Notes under the pieces: generated by a model
What the model saw: the letters and a program-made list of their open reading frames with translations, nothing else
What the model was told of the DNA's origin: nothing
Database searches by the model: none
Part shown: positions 35,744 to 49,137 of the stretch, piece by piece
Layout of the letters: each line of letters begins with the position of its first letter
Numbering within the stretch: the first letter of the stretch is position 1
Assembly (NCBI GenBank): GCA_018806985.1
Contig: JADANN010000431.1
Coordinates: 1,478,647-1,542,646 of the forward strand
Direction of reading: 5' to 3'
DNA length: 64,000 nt
Source of the DNA: Angiostrongylus vasorum
Lineage: Eukaryota > Nematoda > Chromadorea > Rhabditida > Metastrongylidae
Position numbers and translations under genes: made by a program

Positions 35744-36100
35744 CGGCCCCGTCCTCACTAGTTGTGCGGGCGCCAGCATAACCACCATTTTTTCAGAGAT
35801 TTGCTGGTTAAGCCATTGTGGTTCCCAATAATCCCGAGGACAGCTTGGCCAAAGTCTGCCCATGCCGTCGCAAACACAGGCAGTCGCCGCCTTAGTGGAT
35901 CACAGCGAGATTTGCCACCATGCGACTTTGATACCAAGACAGTGGCGGATCCTGGTATTGGTTTACTCTTAACTAGGTTTCGTGATGGAAACGCCGGACT
36001 CCTTCTCAGCATGGGACACCCTGCCGGGAGGACGAATCTCCCGCTGTACATCGCTGTCCGACACCCAGGAACAACCGTTGGGAAGTTCAATCCTAGTATC
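35744..36100 (+). repeat. R1 repeat copy, forward (unclassified, contains an open frame)
   Basis: Starts CGGCCCCGTCCTCAC and is the inverse of 22080-22432. A plus-strand frame from about 35762 stays open for about 149 codons; the conserved part is DLPPCDFDTKTVADPG and the residues after it. Nothing else is recognised up to the tandem array at 36491. Confidence 0.7.
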
Positions 36101-36490
36101 CTTCCGGAATTACAGTCTTTCAAAAAAAGTTTGTTAAGAATGATGTCGCCTACTGAAATCGATTGCTCTCGAACGTTCGATGTGAATCAGCATTCCATAT
36201 TAGATGTCTAGGAGCTGCTACAAGGAAGTACTTTAATTCCTACACAACAAAATCTCTTGCTTTCGTAACTAAAACTCTTCACAGACAGCAAGTTAGTAAA
36301 GGTTGCCTCAAAGCGCATGGTTATAGTCCTCCTGGAATAATATGCTAAGAACTCGGATAACTAGTTAGCTTAATTTTTGCAGGACTCCTATGAAAAAAAC
36401 TCCACCCCATTCACAAAAAGCTGGCAATTGCCAGTGTCGTCATAAGGAGTTCTAGGAGAGCTTCGCCAGGACTCAACCGCTTCAAAAGGC

Positions 36491-36885
36491 AATGAATCGT
36501 GTTTACGAAAAACTAGAAGTCGTAAAGCAGTGGTGGATCACGGACACTAATCCGAAGACCTTTGTGAACAATAGATCTAAGACAACGCTTTGAATGGTGT
36601 TTACGAAAAACTAAAAGTCTTAAAGCAGTAGTGGATCACGGACGCGAATCCGAAGACCTTTGTGAACAATAGATCTAAGACAACGCTTTGAATGGTGTTT
36701 ACGAAAAAACTAAAAGTCTTAAAGCAGTAGTGGATCACGGACACGAATCCGAAGACCTTTGTGAACAATAGATCTAAGACAACGCTTTGAATGGTGTTTA
36801 CGAAAAACTAAAAGTCTTAAAGCAGTAGTGGATCACGGACGCGAATCCGAAGACCTTTGTGAACAATAGATTTAAGACAACAAGC
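36491..36885 (+). repeat. Tandem array, four units of 98 bp
   Basis: Units start with ATGGTGTTTACGAAAAACTA (first unit ATCGTGTTTACG) at about 36493, 36591, 36690 and 36789. Anchor GTTTACG positions are 36501, 36599, 36697 and 36796, giving spacings of 98, 98 and 99. The third unit has one extra A in its A run. Units 2-4 are nearly identical; unit 1 is the most diverged, so expansion started from it. Confidence 0.95.
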
Positions 36886-36952
36886 CGGCACAGCAATGTG
36901 CGCTGATGCGTCATCTATAGAAATAGATAAAGGATAAAAATAATAAAGAGTA

Positions 36953-37214
36953 ACGCTCTCGGCGTTGCTCAATCCCTGAGGGATGCGCCATGCATTCATT
37001 AAGCATCGTTAGAGGTGATTGAATACACATTTGGCGTTCACCGATTCGCGGTGGTCTACCGAAGTATCAAGCCAGTGCTGTTATCCTCCCAGACAAATTT
37101 GATACCAGTTTGCCGACCCTAGAGGGGATGAAGGGCTTGGTGAGCCACGGGTGCAGGGATCGATCCCATATGTGTGTTGGAGGGCGCCTCCCACCACTGC
37201 GCCACACGCGCCCT
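36953..37214 (-). repeat. SINE-A copy downstream of the PAN-ZP gene
   Basis: Complete head complement CCACTGCGCCACACGCGCCC at the right end and tail complement ACGCTCTCGGCGTTG at the left. It lies about 230 bp beyond the stop codon of the PAN-ZP gene, so its internal sequence could be in the 3' flank. Confidence 0.88.
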
Positions 37215-37445
37215 ATGGAAATAGATAGTTAAATAAATGCGTATCTAAGCTTGTTTTAATATGGACTACTCAAACATCCGTATTTAAATAACACTACACG
37301 ACCACAATGGTTTCCATGGGTTTCGTGCGGAAGAAAAATCGGCTGAAAAACAATATAAAAAAGGGTAACACTTCAAGTTGTTTTATTTCACGGTTTCTTG
37401 ATATGCTGACATAAAGCTTTCTAAGAGTTTCTTGACTTGGGGATT

Positions 37446-40400
37446 CTACACGGTACGGCTTCGAGCTCGATGAAAGAGTTTCAGCAACACTAGAAATTGA
37501 GCGATCAGCGCCACCGATCCAAGCGACGAGACTGAGACAAAATTCGTACGAGTAACACAATATGTACCTGAATGCTCACAGTGTGCACATGAAGGTTACT
37601 TTACTATATGAATACATTATTGACTAAAACTACTACTAATACTGTAGACGTACTTTGGCTTAGGGCTTCATCCGTAACGGTCAACAAGATTTCAACTTCT
37701 TCACTCTCTGTAAAGTCCGTGGGCTCCTCATTAGGATAACTGCGTTTTCGTATGTTCTTTGTGCATACTCGCTGAAAAAATGGAACAGTAAAGACGAAAA
37801 AAAAACGAATGGAAGAAAAAGAACCTCAACTGAAATTGTTGCTTACCGTATCACAACGATTGCAATTATCTAGTCGACAGACGATCTTCACAGTTCCATC
37901 GCTTTTAAAACGAAATGCTCTCATTGGAATGGAAAAACCGTTCTGATGCTTTCTAATGCCGCCACGTACGACATATTCTAATGCAGTTCGTGTTGGACAT
38001 CTGGAATTCAGCAGAAAGCTTTCTCATTCAATGGATAGACACTGATAACCGTTACGATGACTAGCAAATCCCACAAAAAAAACAAATATGTGAAGGGAAA
38101 AGCAGGCAAGGAAAGAAATTCGTGGGTGAGCTAGAAGAAAGGTATAATAGCCAAAGTTTCACATGGTGACTCACGTGTAAAAAAGAGTAAAGGGATAAAG
38201 CTCTCGGTTTTGATCAATCCTGGGGGGATGCGCCATGCATCCAACTTCATTTAGCATCGTTTGGAGGTGACTGAATGCATATATGACCTTTACAACGACT
38301 CGTAGTGCCCTACCAATGTATCGAGCCAGTGCTGCTATCTTCCAGACAAATCTGGTGCCAATTTGCCGATCCCGGAGGGATGGAAGGCTTGGTGGGCCAT
38401 GGGCGCGGGGATGGATTCCACGTGTGTGCCGCAGGACGCCTTCGACCACTGCGCCGCACGCACATGTAGCATTCACAATTACTTATCCATATGCTTGGCG
38501 CTTACGGTAAAGTTGGTTTTTGTTGTGACCTTTACAGATGATTAGGCGAATACCATTTTCGTTACTGCCACGGCCATCACTGCTGCTACTACAACTTCCT
38601 TTAAGTGAAAGAGACCACTACTCACCAGAGGTCATCTGATGACACACGGGACGTTAAAAGCAACCTATAAACGATCACATATTTTTTCGCTGCATGCGGT
38701 TAGATTCAGGTGTTGAGCTTCATAAACTTCTTGTAACCTCTAATTATAATTGACTTTGAAGGTTCCATACACATGACGTAATTCTAATTGACTTTGAGGT
38801 TCACTACAAATGATGTCGTAATGTTTGTAATAACATAGGCAGATTGCATGCGATTTGTATCCTGAACGTTGATTCAAACAAAGCATGAAATTAGATGGGT
38901 GAGAACTGTACAAAAGATCGGGGTGTCCTTCCACAGTAGCTGCGAAAGCCTTGTTTACTTTGGGGAAAAACGATGATGAGTTTGTTACCTCTTCGTGCAC
39001 TTTTGTGATAAATCGCAGAGATAAAATACCTTATACGACTGTTGTAATGTTAATTATGTCTCTTGAGCAAACGAAATCAACTTGAATCAGTCAATAGCAT
39101 CGGACCACAAATCTGGCTATTAATCCTACGGTTGACACTAGAAGCGCGACTAACTACGCAGTGGTTAGTGGTGACCAGGAATACGCTAATGATCGCTGGT
39201 TCAGTCACACACCCTAGAGCAACCAAGCACGCGACTCCTCAGGAGTCGGCTAACTGATGTCAGTCAATACTATTGCTGTTAGTATTACTACTACTACAGT
39301 CACTATTATTATTATCACGACCACACTCTCCTGTACTGGACAACTCGACTCGATGGATGCGACAGCGAGCAACCTCATGGCGACGACGACGTAGGTGTGG
39401 ATAGACCATCGAGTCGGATCACCGAGGCTCTGACGAAGGCAAATGGGCGCGTAATCTTAGCCGTATAAAAGTTTTTTGTACCTGTAAGCTCAATTACATA
39501 GAAAATAATTGATTACTATCGTCGAGGCTCAATGAAGACCGGTTTCCAAGCGTGAATTTTACAACAGTAGTCTGATATTCATTTAACTGTTTTTTGTAGG
39601 AATAAAAACAAATTTTCTAGAAATAAGGTCTTCTAGTGCTAGCATTTTCACCGACATTGGGGGTCAAAGAGTCTTTTCAAAAAACTCTAGTAGGATTGGC
39701 TCTGTCCCAAAAGAACCGAATAATCGAATTATTTCGAATATTCGAACTACTACTTATAGCAGTTCAATTCTATCGCTTACCCGTTTTCAACTAAGGTGAT
39801 GTTCTCACGACCGTCAGCACTTCGAGCAACACAGTTCGCCAGTGTATAATTAGTGCCGTTGGTGTGATCGTCGTCGAATTCCAGGTCAAAAAAACTGACC
39901 CAAAATCACCTTATTTTGCTAAATGAAACGGAGCAGTATAAGGATTTTTTATGGAAGAACTACTCTATCCAATTATTGCAATCATCGTAATTATTTTTAC
40001 TTGTTTTACAAAATTCCCTTTCATTACGTGACATTGATTATACAGAAAAAGTCGATCCACGGAAGGAAATCAGAAGCTTATCCTTCAATTCCACCGGAAA
40101 TCTTGCTTCTTTTGGTCAAACCTGGGCTTAAGCTCAGATTGAACACCCTAGCCTTTTTTGCCTACCAGATTATATTATTCATAACGAAATCCTTTCAAAA
40201 AAATACCTCGTGCTTTTCTTTTGATCGCAGTTCCATTTTCATGCTAGTAAACGGCACTTCACCTAACGGTCGTATTGTTGTATAATTACCCCTTCTAAAC
40301 GACAGTAGAACAAAACAGGTACAGCAATTCTTCATTTATTTTTCCACTTACCCCACTTGTAAAGCAGTAGATATGGATAACGTAGCAGTATGATTACTGT

Positions 40401-43400
40401 AGTCACATGAAATACGGTAAAATTGGTCGTATTCTGTGATTAACGCCTTTTTCCGTAAAAGTGTTCTGCTTGACCACAATCACATTTTCGTAGACGTAAT
40501 CTTTCTGAAAATAACCCTCAAATCTTCCAAGCTTGTAGAGATAAGGGATGAAAGGATAGAGCTCTCGGCATTGATCAATCCCTGAGGGATGCGCCATGCA
40601 TTCAACTTCATTAAGCATCGTTTGGAGGTGATGGAATGCATGTGCGGCCTTTATAATGACTCGCGGTGGCCTACACGATGTATCGAGCCAATGCTGCTAT
40701 CCTCCCAGACAAGTCCGGTACCAATTTGTCTACCCCGTAGGGATTGAAGGCTTGATGGGCTACGGGCACTGGGACCGATTACACATGAGTGTTGCGGAAC
40801 GCCTCCGACTATTGCGCCACAAGCGCCCTTGCTTACAGTATGAAAATTGCTTGACTGTGAAAAAAAAGACAATATTGGCCTCATAAAATCACTGCAACGA
40901 TAGTTTTCACACAACATTAAGCTTTAGGACTTATTGTCAGCAGATTGATTAGAATCATGTCACCTTTAAAGCCGTAGACCCTGAGATAAAAGTTGGTCTT
41001 AGCTTAAGTCTTGCGGTGGTGGATCAACCTTATATGATAGGGTGAAGCACCGTCAGAGTACCATATTCGTGTTGAAAAAACCTATCGATCGCAGTACAAA
41101 TTGCTAACGCTGACAAAGCTTATTTCCTTCTGGTCATATAGACGATTTAGTCAAAGTTGTTCCATCTTTCGTGAATCGTTTAAAAAATATCTTCGTAAAC
41201 TCTTTCCTTCATCCCTATCGTACTGTGGCCTTTCATTCATTGGTCGAAGCTTTTCCTTTTGGGAAAAGCGCCACCGACCTGCATAAAAAGGCTTAATTTT
41301 ATGCGGTCAAGCACAAGATGATCTCTGTTTTACTGGTCTACAAAGATAGGAAAAACAAATTTGTCAAAACGTCGATGAAAAGTTGGTTTAAACCGATCGA
41401 CCTCTAGAGGATGCGGATTGATTTATTGATTAGTGCTTCGAATTTTGCTGTATTGACTAAATGGATTCACCTCGGCGAACTGAAAATGATCTAAATAAAA
41501 TAAAACTAAGTCGTTTGGGTCATTTTATATTATTTCTTTACATACTGGCTAACTTAGTTAATCGTTCCGAACTGTAGTTATCCGCCATTTTTTACTGCTA
41601 ATTGAGCAACACAATAACCACTCTAATATTTTTTGTATCGTTTTTTTCGGATTCTTCAAGTGACCTTAATGGTTACAGTAAGCTCTTAATATCTTCGATG
41701 CCTTATTTTTTAAATTTTGCATTCAAATAACGAAAAGCAGTAAAGATTTCTTCTTGTAGTGGAAAATATCTGATCGCAGAACAGTTTGAACAATATTTTA
41801 TTAGCACTCGAAGAAAGAAGAGTTGTTCTTACGTGGGTCAGCGAGCAATCCGTCGAACTCAGAGGTATGCGTAGTTGAGCGTCTGTTCCATTCATAACAA
41901 TGGAACAGTTTTCAAGAGCATTTCGTGGAAAAATCGTGACATCGATGTGAACTGGTGACGAAACCTTGAAAGGTATTCTTATTGTCCATCTTGTTAATAA
42001 TGAATTTTCGAATGATCGGTGAGGTCTTAAAGAATCAGTAAAAAGAAGACCTTAATGAAGTGTTAGTAATAGGTGACCTGTAATAAATTAACAATGTTGT
42101 TCTTTTAAAAAAATTGTTCTTTAAGGAAAGAGGCCGAAGAATTAAAGCCTTTTTTCATCTTAATCCACCCCGAATTTGAGAATAATAGTGTATTGAGTAT
42201 CACGATGTTTAACTTTTTACTTACTGCTTACTACTTTTTTTTAAGGCACGGTATTCCACGGATCTCCCTCATATGAGGGATCCCCATAGCCGGTTAGTCG
42301 TGAGGCTTCGTGGCGCGTCCCCAGGCGGCGGATAGGGGGGTTAATCGCGGAGCAAAAGCGACCTTGTCTTCCCTGAGGCGCAGGTGGATCCAGGGGATAG
42401 ACTCCCTGTTTCCGCTTCGCCGATTTGGCACATACATTCTGTATTTGCTAGGCGTATTCATGCATGCGTGTGTGAGTGCGTTGTCGCTTATGCGGATTGT
42501 ATTCTACGAGTCAATTCGGCCAAAAGCCTGCAATTAGGTGACAGATAAATATATGGGAGGCGGTTAGGAGTCTCCTCCAACAAATAAGCTCCATGTCCAC
42601 TCTGGGAGAGCCTGGCAAGCTACCCGTGAGTATACCCAGCCCCCCACGTTCAGAGACCAGCAAGCTATACATGGGTATAAGAAAGCTGAACACAAAAAAA
42701 CAAACGGGGCATCATTCCCTTGGTCTCGAAAGAGCGTGCGATACGGGAAGCATAGTGTAGGACGAGTACGGAGAGCCTGCTAAGATCTCAGGGCCAATGG
42801 AAGCTGCTTGGATTACAAAAAAACTATGGTGGCGATCTGTGCGTGCAATGCACGCACGCTTGGATCTGAGTCCTCCATAGAAGACTTGCTGGTGCCAGCA
42901 AAAAGATAAGGTACGATGTTATCGGCCCTGGCCAAGACGAGACGACGCCACCCATTCAACGCCGTCTGCGACACCGGAGAAGAACTGTTCCTCGGAACAT
43001 GCGACAGTAGAGGAGTCGGCGCCGTCGGCGTTCTCGTCAACACGAGTTTGTCCATTAACGTCGACTCATTCGATCAACTTACAACCTGAATCGGACGTTT
43101 ACGATTAAAAAAGATGTGGATCAATTCTGGCTTTGACAATCTTCATCGTTTACGCGCCGACATCAAACTATGACGAAGAAGAAGCTGAAGCGTTCTATAT
43201 GGACTTGGAGAATTTCTATAGAGAAGACTACACATTCTTTAAGGTCATCATTGGGGATTTCAACGCCAAGATTGCACCGAGAAGAACGTCTGAAGAACGT
43301 CACATTGGGACCCACGGATCATAATGGAACGAACAGGGTGATCGGCTGTCTGAATTATCATGACGACCAAGACCATCCATAGTAACTCGCAATTTCAGAA

Positions 43401-46400
43401 GCCGCACCGTCAGCGCTAGACGTGGGAGTCTTCCAGTGAGGGAGTACCATAACGAAATAGATAACATCATAGTAAATAGAAGGCTCTGCCTAACCGATGT
43501 CGTTGTTGTCCCAAAATTCTACACGGTGTCAGACCATCGCTCCCTTCGCGTAAGACTCTATTTCTCGCGGAAAGGAGAAAAAAGCCGCTAAATTCAAAAA
43601 ACGAAATTCCAGAACCACCGTAAACTGGGACTTATTCAATTTATTAGTCGACTGTTGAAAAGATGCCGTTGTCGATAACATTGACGAAGAATACGATCGG
43701 CTCATTCAACATCTTCACATTAGCGCTATGAAAGCTGACTGTTCGAAAGTCACCAAGAGACGTCTGCCTCCAGAAACACTCGAGCTGACACGCGAGCGTG
43801 GAATTGCACGAGCTGCACGCAGCCGTGAACTAACGTCCAAACTTGCAAAACAATGCAGACAGGTGATAAAATAAGATCCTAAAGGGAGAACAGCAGCAAT
43901 AATGATCGAACCTGAGGCTCGGAAAATCATTCGCAAAGCCCACCGAAGCTTCGCCAATTGCAAGACTAAGATGATTGCACTCCGACGGCCATACGAACAA
44001 TTACAGCGTCTAGAAAGGCAATGGAGAAAATCATTCACGAATACTACTCAGATATTTTCGTTAGCCACGTCCACCTTCCATCATATGAAATAAAGGACGA
44101 TGAATATGTTGTACCACTGGTTCTCCCTTCCGGAATCTGACATGACCTTTCGTCGGTGGAAAATCGAACAGTACTAAGTCCGGACAAGATAAGATCAGAA
44201 CACCTAAACAACCTTCCGCCAGTCCTCGTAAACACACTGGCTCGGTTCTTCACACATTAGCTGTCTGAATGCAAGGTCCCTACTCAGTGGAAGACATGTA
44301 AGACCGTGTTATTGTTAAAGAACGCTAAACTACACGATATCGCCAACTATCGCCCAATCTGCTTGCGTCTGTCGTCTACAAACTTTTCACCCGAGTCATC
44401 CTAAACAGGATTGACAGAACACTGGACGAAGGACAGCCATCTAAGCAAGCAGGGTTTCGAAAAGGATTTACTACGATGGACCACATCCACACGGTAACAA
44501 GACTCATTGAAGTATCGCGAGAGTAGAAAAAGACCCCTCTTTTCAATTTCATTGATTTAAAGAAGGTCTTTGATTCAATTGAGACAGAAGCATTCATGGA
44601 AACCCTTGATCGTCGAGGAATCACTACTCAGTACATAAAGATTCTTCGTGAGCTATATGAAGATTTCACAACCAAAATATCGTCATTCTACAACGATATG
44701 AATATTGACCTCAAAAAGGTGTTAGGCAAGCGATACCACCTCTACAAAATTAATTGTCGTCACCCTCCAGAACGTCATGCCAACATTGGAATGGAATAAT
44801 ATGGGAGTGAAAATCGATGGTCGACAGTTACATCATCTTCGCTTTGCTGATGACATCGTCCTTATAACAGCAAACATTAGCCAAGCGGAACGTATGCTTG
44901 CCGAGTTTGATAGAGCCTGTGGAAAGATTGTTCTTGGACTAAATCTCACAGAAACGATGTTCATGAGGAACGGATTGGTTTCGTACTCCCTCATTCACGC
45001 TCAACGGAACGAATATCTCCGAATGCTCTAGTTATGTCCATCTAGGCTGGGAAATTAACATGCTGAACGACTTAACTCCAGAGTTGAGCAGAAGGAAACG
45101 AGCGGCTTGGGGAGCTTTCAAGAGCAACAAAGATGCAGTGAAGAGACCAAAGAACACCCGACTCCGTATCCACCTTTTCGACTCAACGGTACTTTCTGCC
45201 CTAACGTATGCGTCAGAAACCTGGTCGCTACGAAAGCAGGATGAAAGATCACTCAGCGTTATTGAACGCGCAGTCGAAAGGACGATGCAAGAAGTATCCC
45301 GTTTCACACAAGTGAGTGAAAGGATCCGAAGCTCCGACCTGCGTCAACGATCAAAAATCAAAGATGTCGTTCTGTACGGCAAACAGTCGAAGATTAGGTT
45401 GGCACGACACGTGATGCGTATGAATGACAACCGATGGACAAAAGCCGTTAGTGACTGGATTGCTCAGGGATGTTAAACGCACTGCAGGAAGACCACCGAC
45501 TCGATGGTCAGAGTTCTTCGCGAAGAGCCTAGAAGAAAGATATGATGCTCAACAAGCAGAGCGAGCAGAACCCACTGGGCTACTCTTGCACGCGACAGGA
45601 AAAAATGGAAGATTTACTGGCGCCCGCTCGAGTCACTCGACGATCTACAGGATTACAGGTGACAGGTGATACAGGTATGGTACTATTTGAAATACAACCA
45701 CTGGATGGTCGAGATGAAGGCACGGCAAGGTTCTCACTGATGAAGTGGATAGCATTTGATTCCGCGCAAAGGGTAGAAGCGGGTTCGTACCTGGCCTGGG
45801 GTCTGAGTTTTGCAAATAGGTGTTGTGTTTCTTTCACTTCTTCTGACTGCTATGCAAGACTTTTTGCGGGTGTCACAGGTTGTAATGTCAAACTTGAGCT
45901 TGTAATTAAACCGCTTGTTACAACAATAATACACCAACAACATTATGATATTTAGAAACGTAAACAGTATAGGCGCCGTGCGCTATTTTAACAACGGAAT
46001 CAACAAGCAACGAAAACCAATGAGCAAGAAGTTGCATTGCAGTTAGAAGAGTAGTTTCTGTAATAGACTGGCGATGTAATATGAGAAGGAAGTTAATTTC
46101 ACATAGAATACAACTTGACCAAGAAAGGTGTTGAGCAAATAGCCGACCAGAAAGCTTTGTCGAAGAGGAGATTTAATATGAAGAACAACTGCAGCGAGAA
46201 ATAAGAGAAAACCGAGGCACGGATGATTAGAATGGAAAGGTCATTGCGTACAACTGAGGTTAAGGTTGCTTATATTAGCCAAGATCTCCGCTCGAATTAT
46301 AAAAAGGATAAAAGGAGAAGCTCTCAGCGTTGATCTATCCAAGAGGGATGCGCCATGCATTCGACTTCATTAAACATCGTTTGAGGTGATTGAATGCATA

Positions 46401-49085
46401 TCCGGCCATTACAATGACTCGCGGTGACCTACCGAAGTATCGAGCCAGTGCTGCTATCCTCCCAGACAAGTCTGATACCAATTTTCCCACCGCGGAGAGA
46501 TGGAAGGCTTGGTGGGCCATGGGCGCGGTGATCGATTCCACGTGTGTGTCGCAGAGGCGCCTTCAACCAGTGCGCCACACGCGCTTGAATTATCCTACGT
46601 GAATTAAGAAGACAACAAGAAGATTGATATCTGAGAGCACTACTTGGACGAACTGAAGGATCGCTAATATGCCGCTAATGTTCGTTCTGCAATGGGTACA
46701 GTTTTGAGAGAGGAAACTAGAGACTAGAGTTGGCGATCAGAAGCGGGTTCTAGAAAATTTCTCGGTTAGGACAGTTTGACAAAGCTGTCTGTACTAAGAG
46801 TCCATATGAAAGCGGCACAATAGCTTGTGCAGAAGCCTCACTGGAGTTCAGTTAAGAAGTGAGGAATATATAAGGTGATGTGAACGGTGAGAACAATATC
46901 CAAGCTACGGGAGTAAAAATAGTCACGCTTAAAAGGACAGAGAGGCTCGAGGCGTCGTGCCACCAGGCAATGCTTCCATAGTCGGTATTTATGGAGAAGT
47001 ACGGATATAGGACAAACACATTGGTGTTATGTAGTGTAATTTGAATTGTAACAGATTACATACCAGGATTAAATAGTACTAAGGAAAGTACATGCCCTGC
47101 ACACAAGACTTACGGTGAGGAACAGAGTATTCTCTACGCGGTCTCAACGGAAGAGCCAAAATTGAAAACCAGTGCCAATGGGAAAGAAATGGTTTACAAT
47201 TTTTTAGTCTCTTGATTTCTAATACGCTTTTGATGGTCATTTTTTTTCGCTTCTTAAGATTCTTTTTCCTTTCAATGTTATAGACAATTTTGAAGTGACC
47301 TGATGGAGAAGGTGTGATTGGCCAATAGATAAATGCAACGCTGTGATTGGTCCTTTACTTCATTAACGGTGTACGTTATGTTGTTTAGTGAAAAAAAACA
47401 ATTCATTGGCTGACCTACGTAAAAGTGGAAAAAAAATGGATTAATACCTTCTTCGACTGTTAGGCAAACATGGCGTTAATGAAGTTTACGGTAAAAAAAA
47501 GAATGGATTGTTTAGCGAGAAATAGTTAAGCGAATCACCTTAACAATGATGCTGTCATAGTGACATATCGTTTTCAGTTCAACATCAACCCCACGATCGA
47601 GGAATGGCTCCTTGCGTATTTTTTACCTGGAAAAACAGGGTTTCAACCGGATGAAAAGAAACTGAAGCGAAATATTTAAAGTCTACCTGATCCTTCTTAT
47701 CGGCCGACTGTAACTTCATTCGCTTTGACTTCCGCCGTTTATTTGTTTTCGAAGCAGTAGATCTTATCCCTTCGAAGCAGAAAATCATGTAAAATATCAA
47801 CAAACAGTTTTTCCGCTAAGCAGACTGCTTTTCGTGTAATTCAGTTTCTTAGTGAAGTACAGTACTGCTTCTTTCGCGTAGGAAAGGAACAAATTGGTCA
47901 CTTGCCTTGAATATTTCGTTTTCAACAACATCTTGAATTAGTAGTGAACAACGGATGGGTCGTATAAAAAACATTGAGTCATTATATGATGGGTTGCTTA
48001 AGTACTTTTTTTTGAGAGAAAGTTTTCCATGCTGCAGTTATGTGACAGTAGAAATTTTCTCTACAGCACAACTCTTCAGAAAAGAAAAAGAACTAGAGCG
48101 ACTGACTAGTTGTGGAGAATTGAGAAGAAGTCAAATATTCGAATGTGCAAGCAATTAAGGTGGTTGGAGAGTCTTTTTATAAATTAAGAGGTTTTAAGAA
48201 ATGGTTGCTGATAAAGAAATGGCAACCTGAAACCAAAAAGTTTCTCTATGGCTTTTTCTTTTTGCTTTCCAACGTAAATAAAAAATTTGAACTTTTGAAA
48301 AGAAAAAACGAAATTTGCAATTGCTGAAGCTCATTACGCACCGTCTCCTTTAAAGGTGATCACATTTAAATTAAAATGTCTACATTCGCTGTCGGTTTCC
48401 AGAGTTGCTGTATCTGCCAGTGTCACGGCATTCAGAAGTCGACATCGTCCATCCTTATAGAAGTTAACCGCTTCACAACTGAAATCCGACAAAACTCTGT
48501 TAAATACAACCAAGATGATGCTGAGATATTTGAAAACTCCGCATCGCTGGTGTCTATGGTGGGAGCGAACGCGCTATTACTCTTTCCGTAGGCTAATGCT
48601 TTCACCACCGCACCATCCGGGTCCTTCGCTTCGACTGTCTCTCAGTTTTCTATCAATCACTGTCATCAGCAATCATCCGTCAACTGGCCCGCATGGTGTG
48701 GTGCTGAAATCATTAGGCCCCGGAAAGGGTGATAGCGTGTTCGTTCTCCACCGCAGACCCCGGAGTTTTGCAAATATCTCACCATCATATTGGTTGTATT
48801 TCACATGATACCCAGCCGTGAAAAAAATTATAGTTTGCAGTGAATAAATAGGTTAAAACTCCGTTAATCATTAAATGGCTTAAACCGATTTGGCTTTAGG
48901 GAAGAAGAAATAAAAATTTCAATGCATATAGCATACCTTTTCGTCGGATATGTAACACAAAGTTGTAAGCAATCTGTAAGTTTTGTTCCTTCAATAGTCA
49001 TACCCTTCTCACTTGCCGGACATTTGGAGTCTTCTTCGAAAAGCACCGCTGGAATTGGTGTTTTACTCTCCCTCTCTCTCTCTCC

Positions 49086-49137
<52 letters not shown>

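Noticed and set aside
36491..36885. CRISPR-like array
   Set aside because: The 98-bp units are directly adjacent without unique spacers and the genome is eukaryotic.
39923..40285. 120-codon plus-strand open frame
   Set aside because: AT-rich, opposite to the PAN-ZP gene in an intron, no acceptor or donor and no recognisable domain.
42230..42800. GC-rich island as promoter of a host gene
   Set aside because: It is the leader of the LINE that follows, on the LINE strand.
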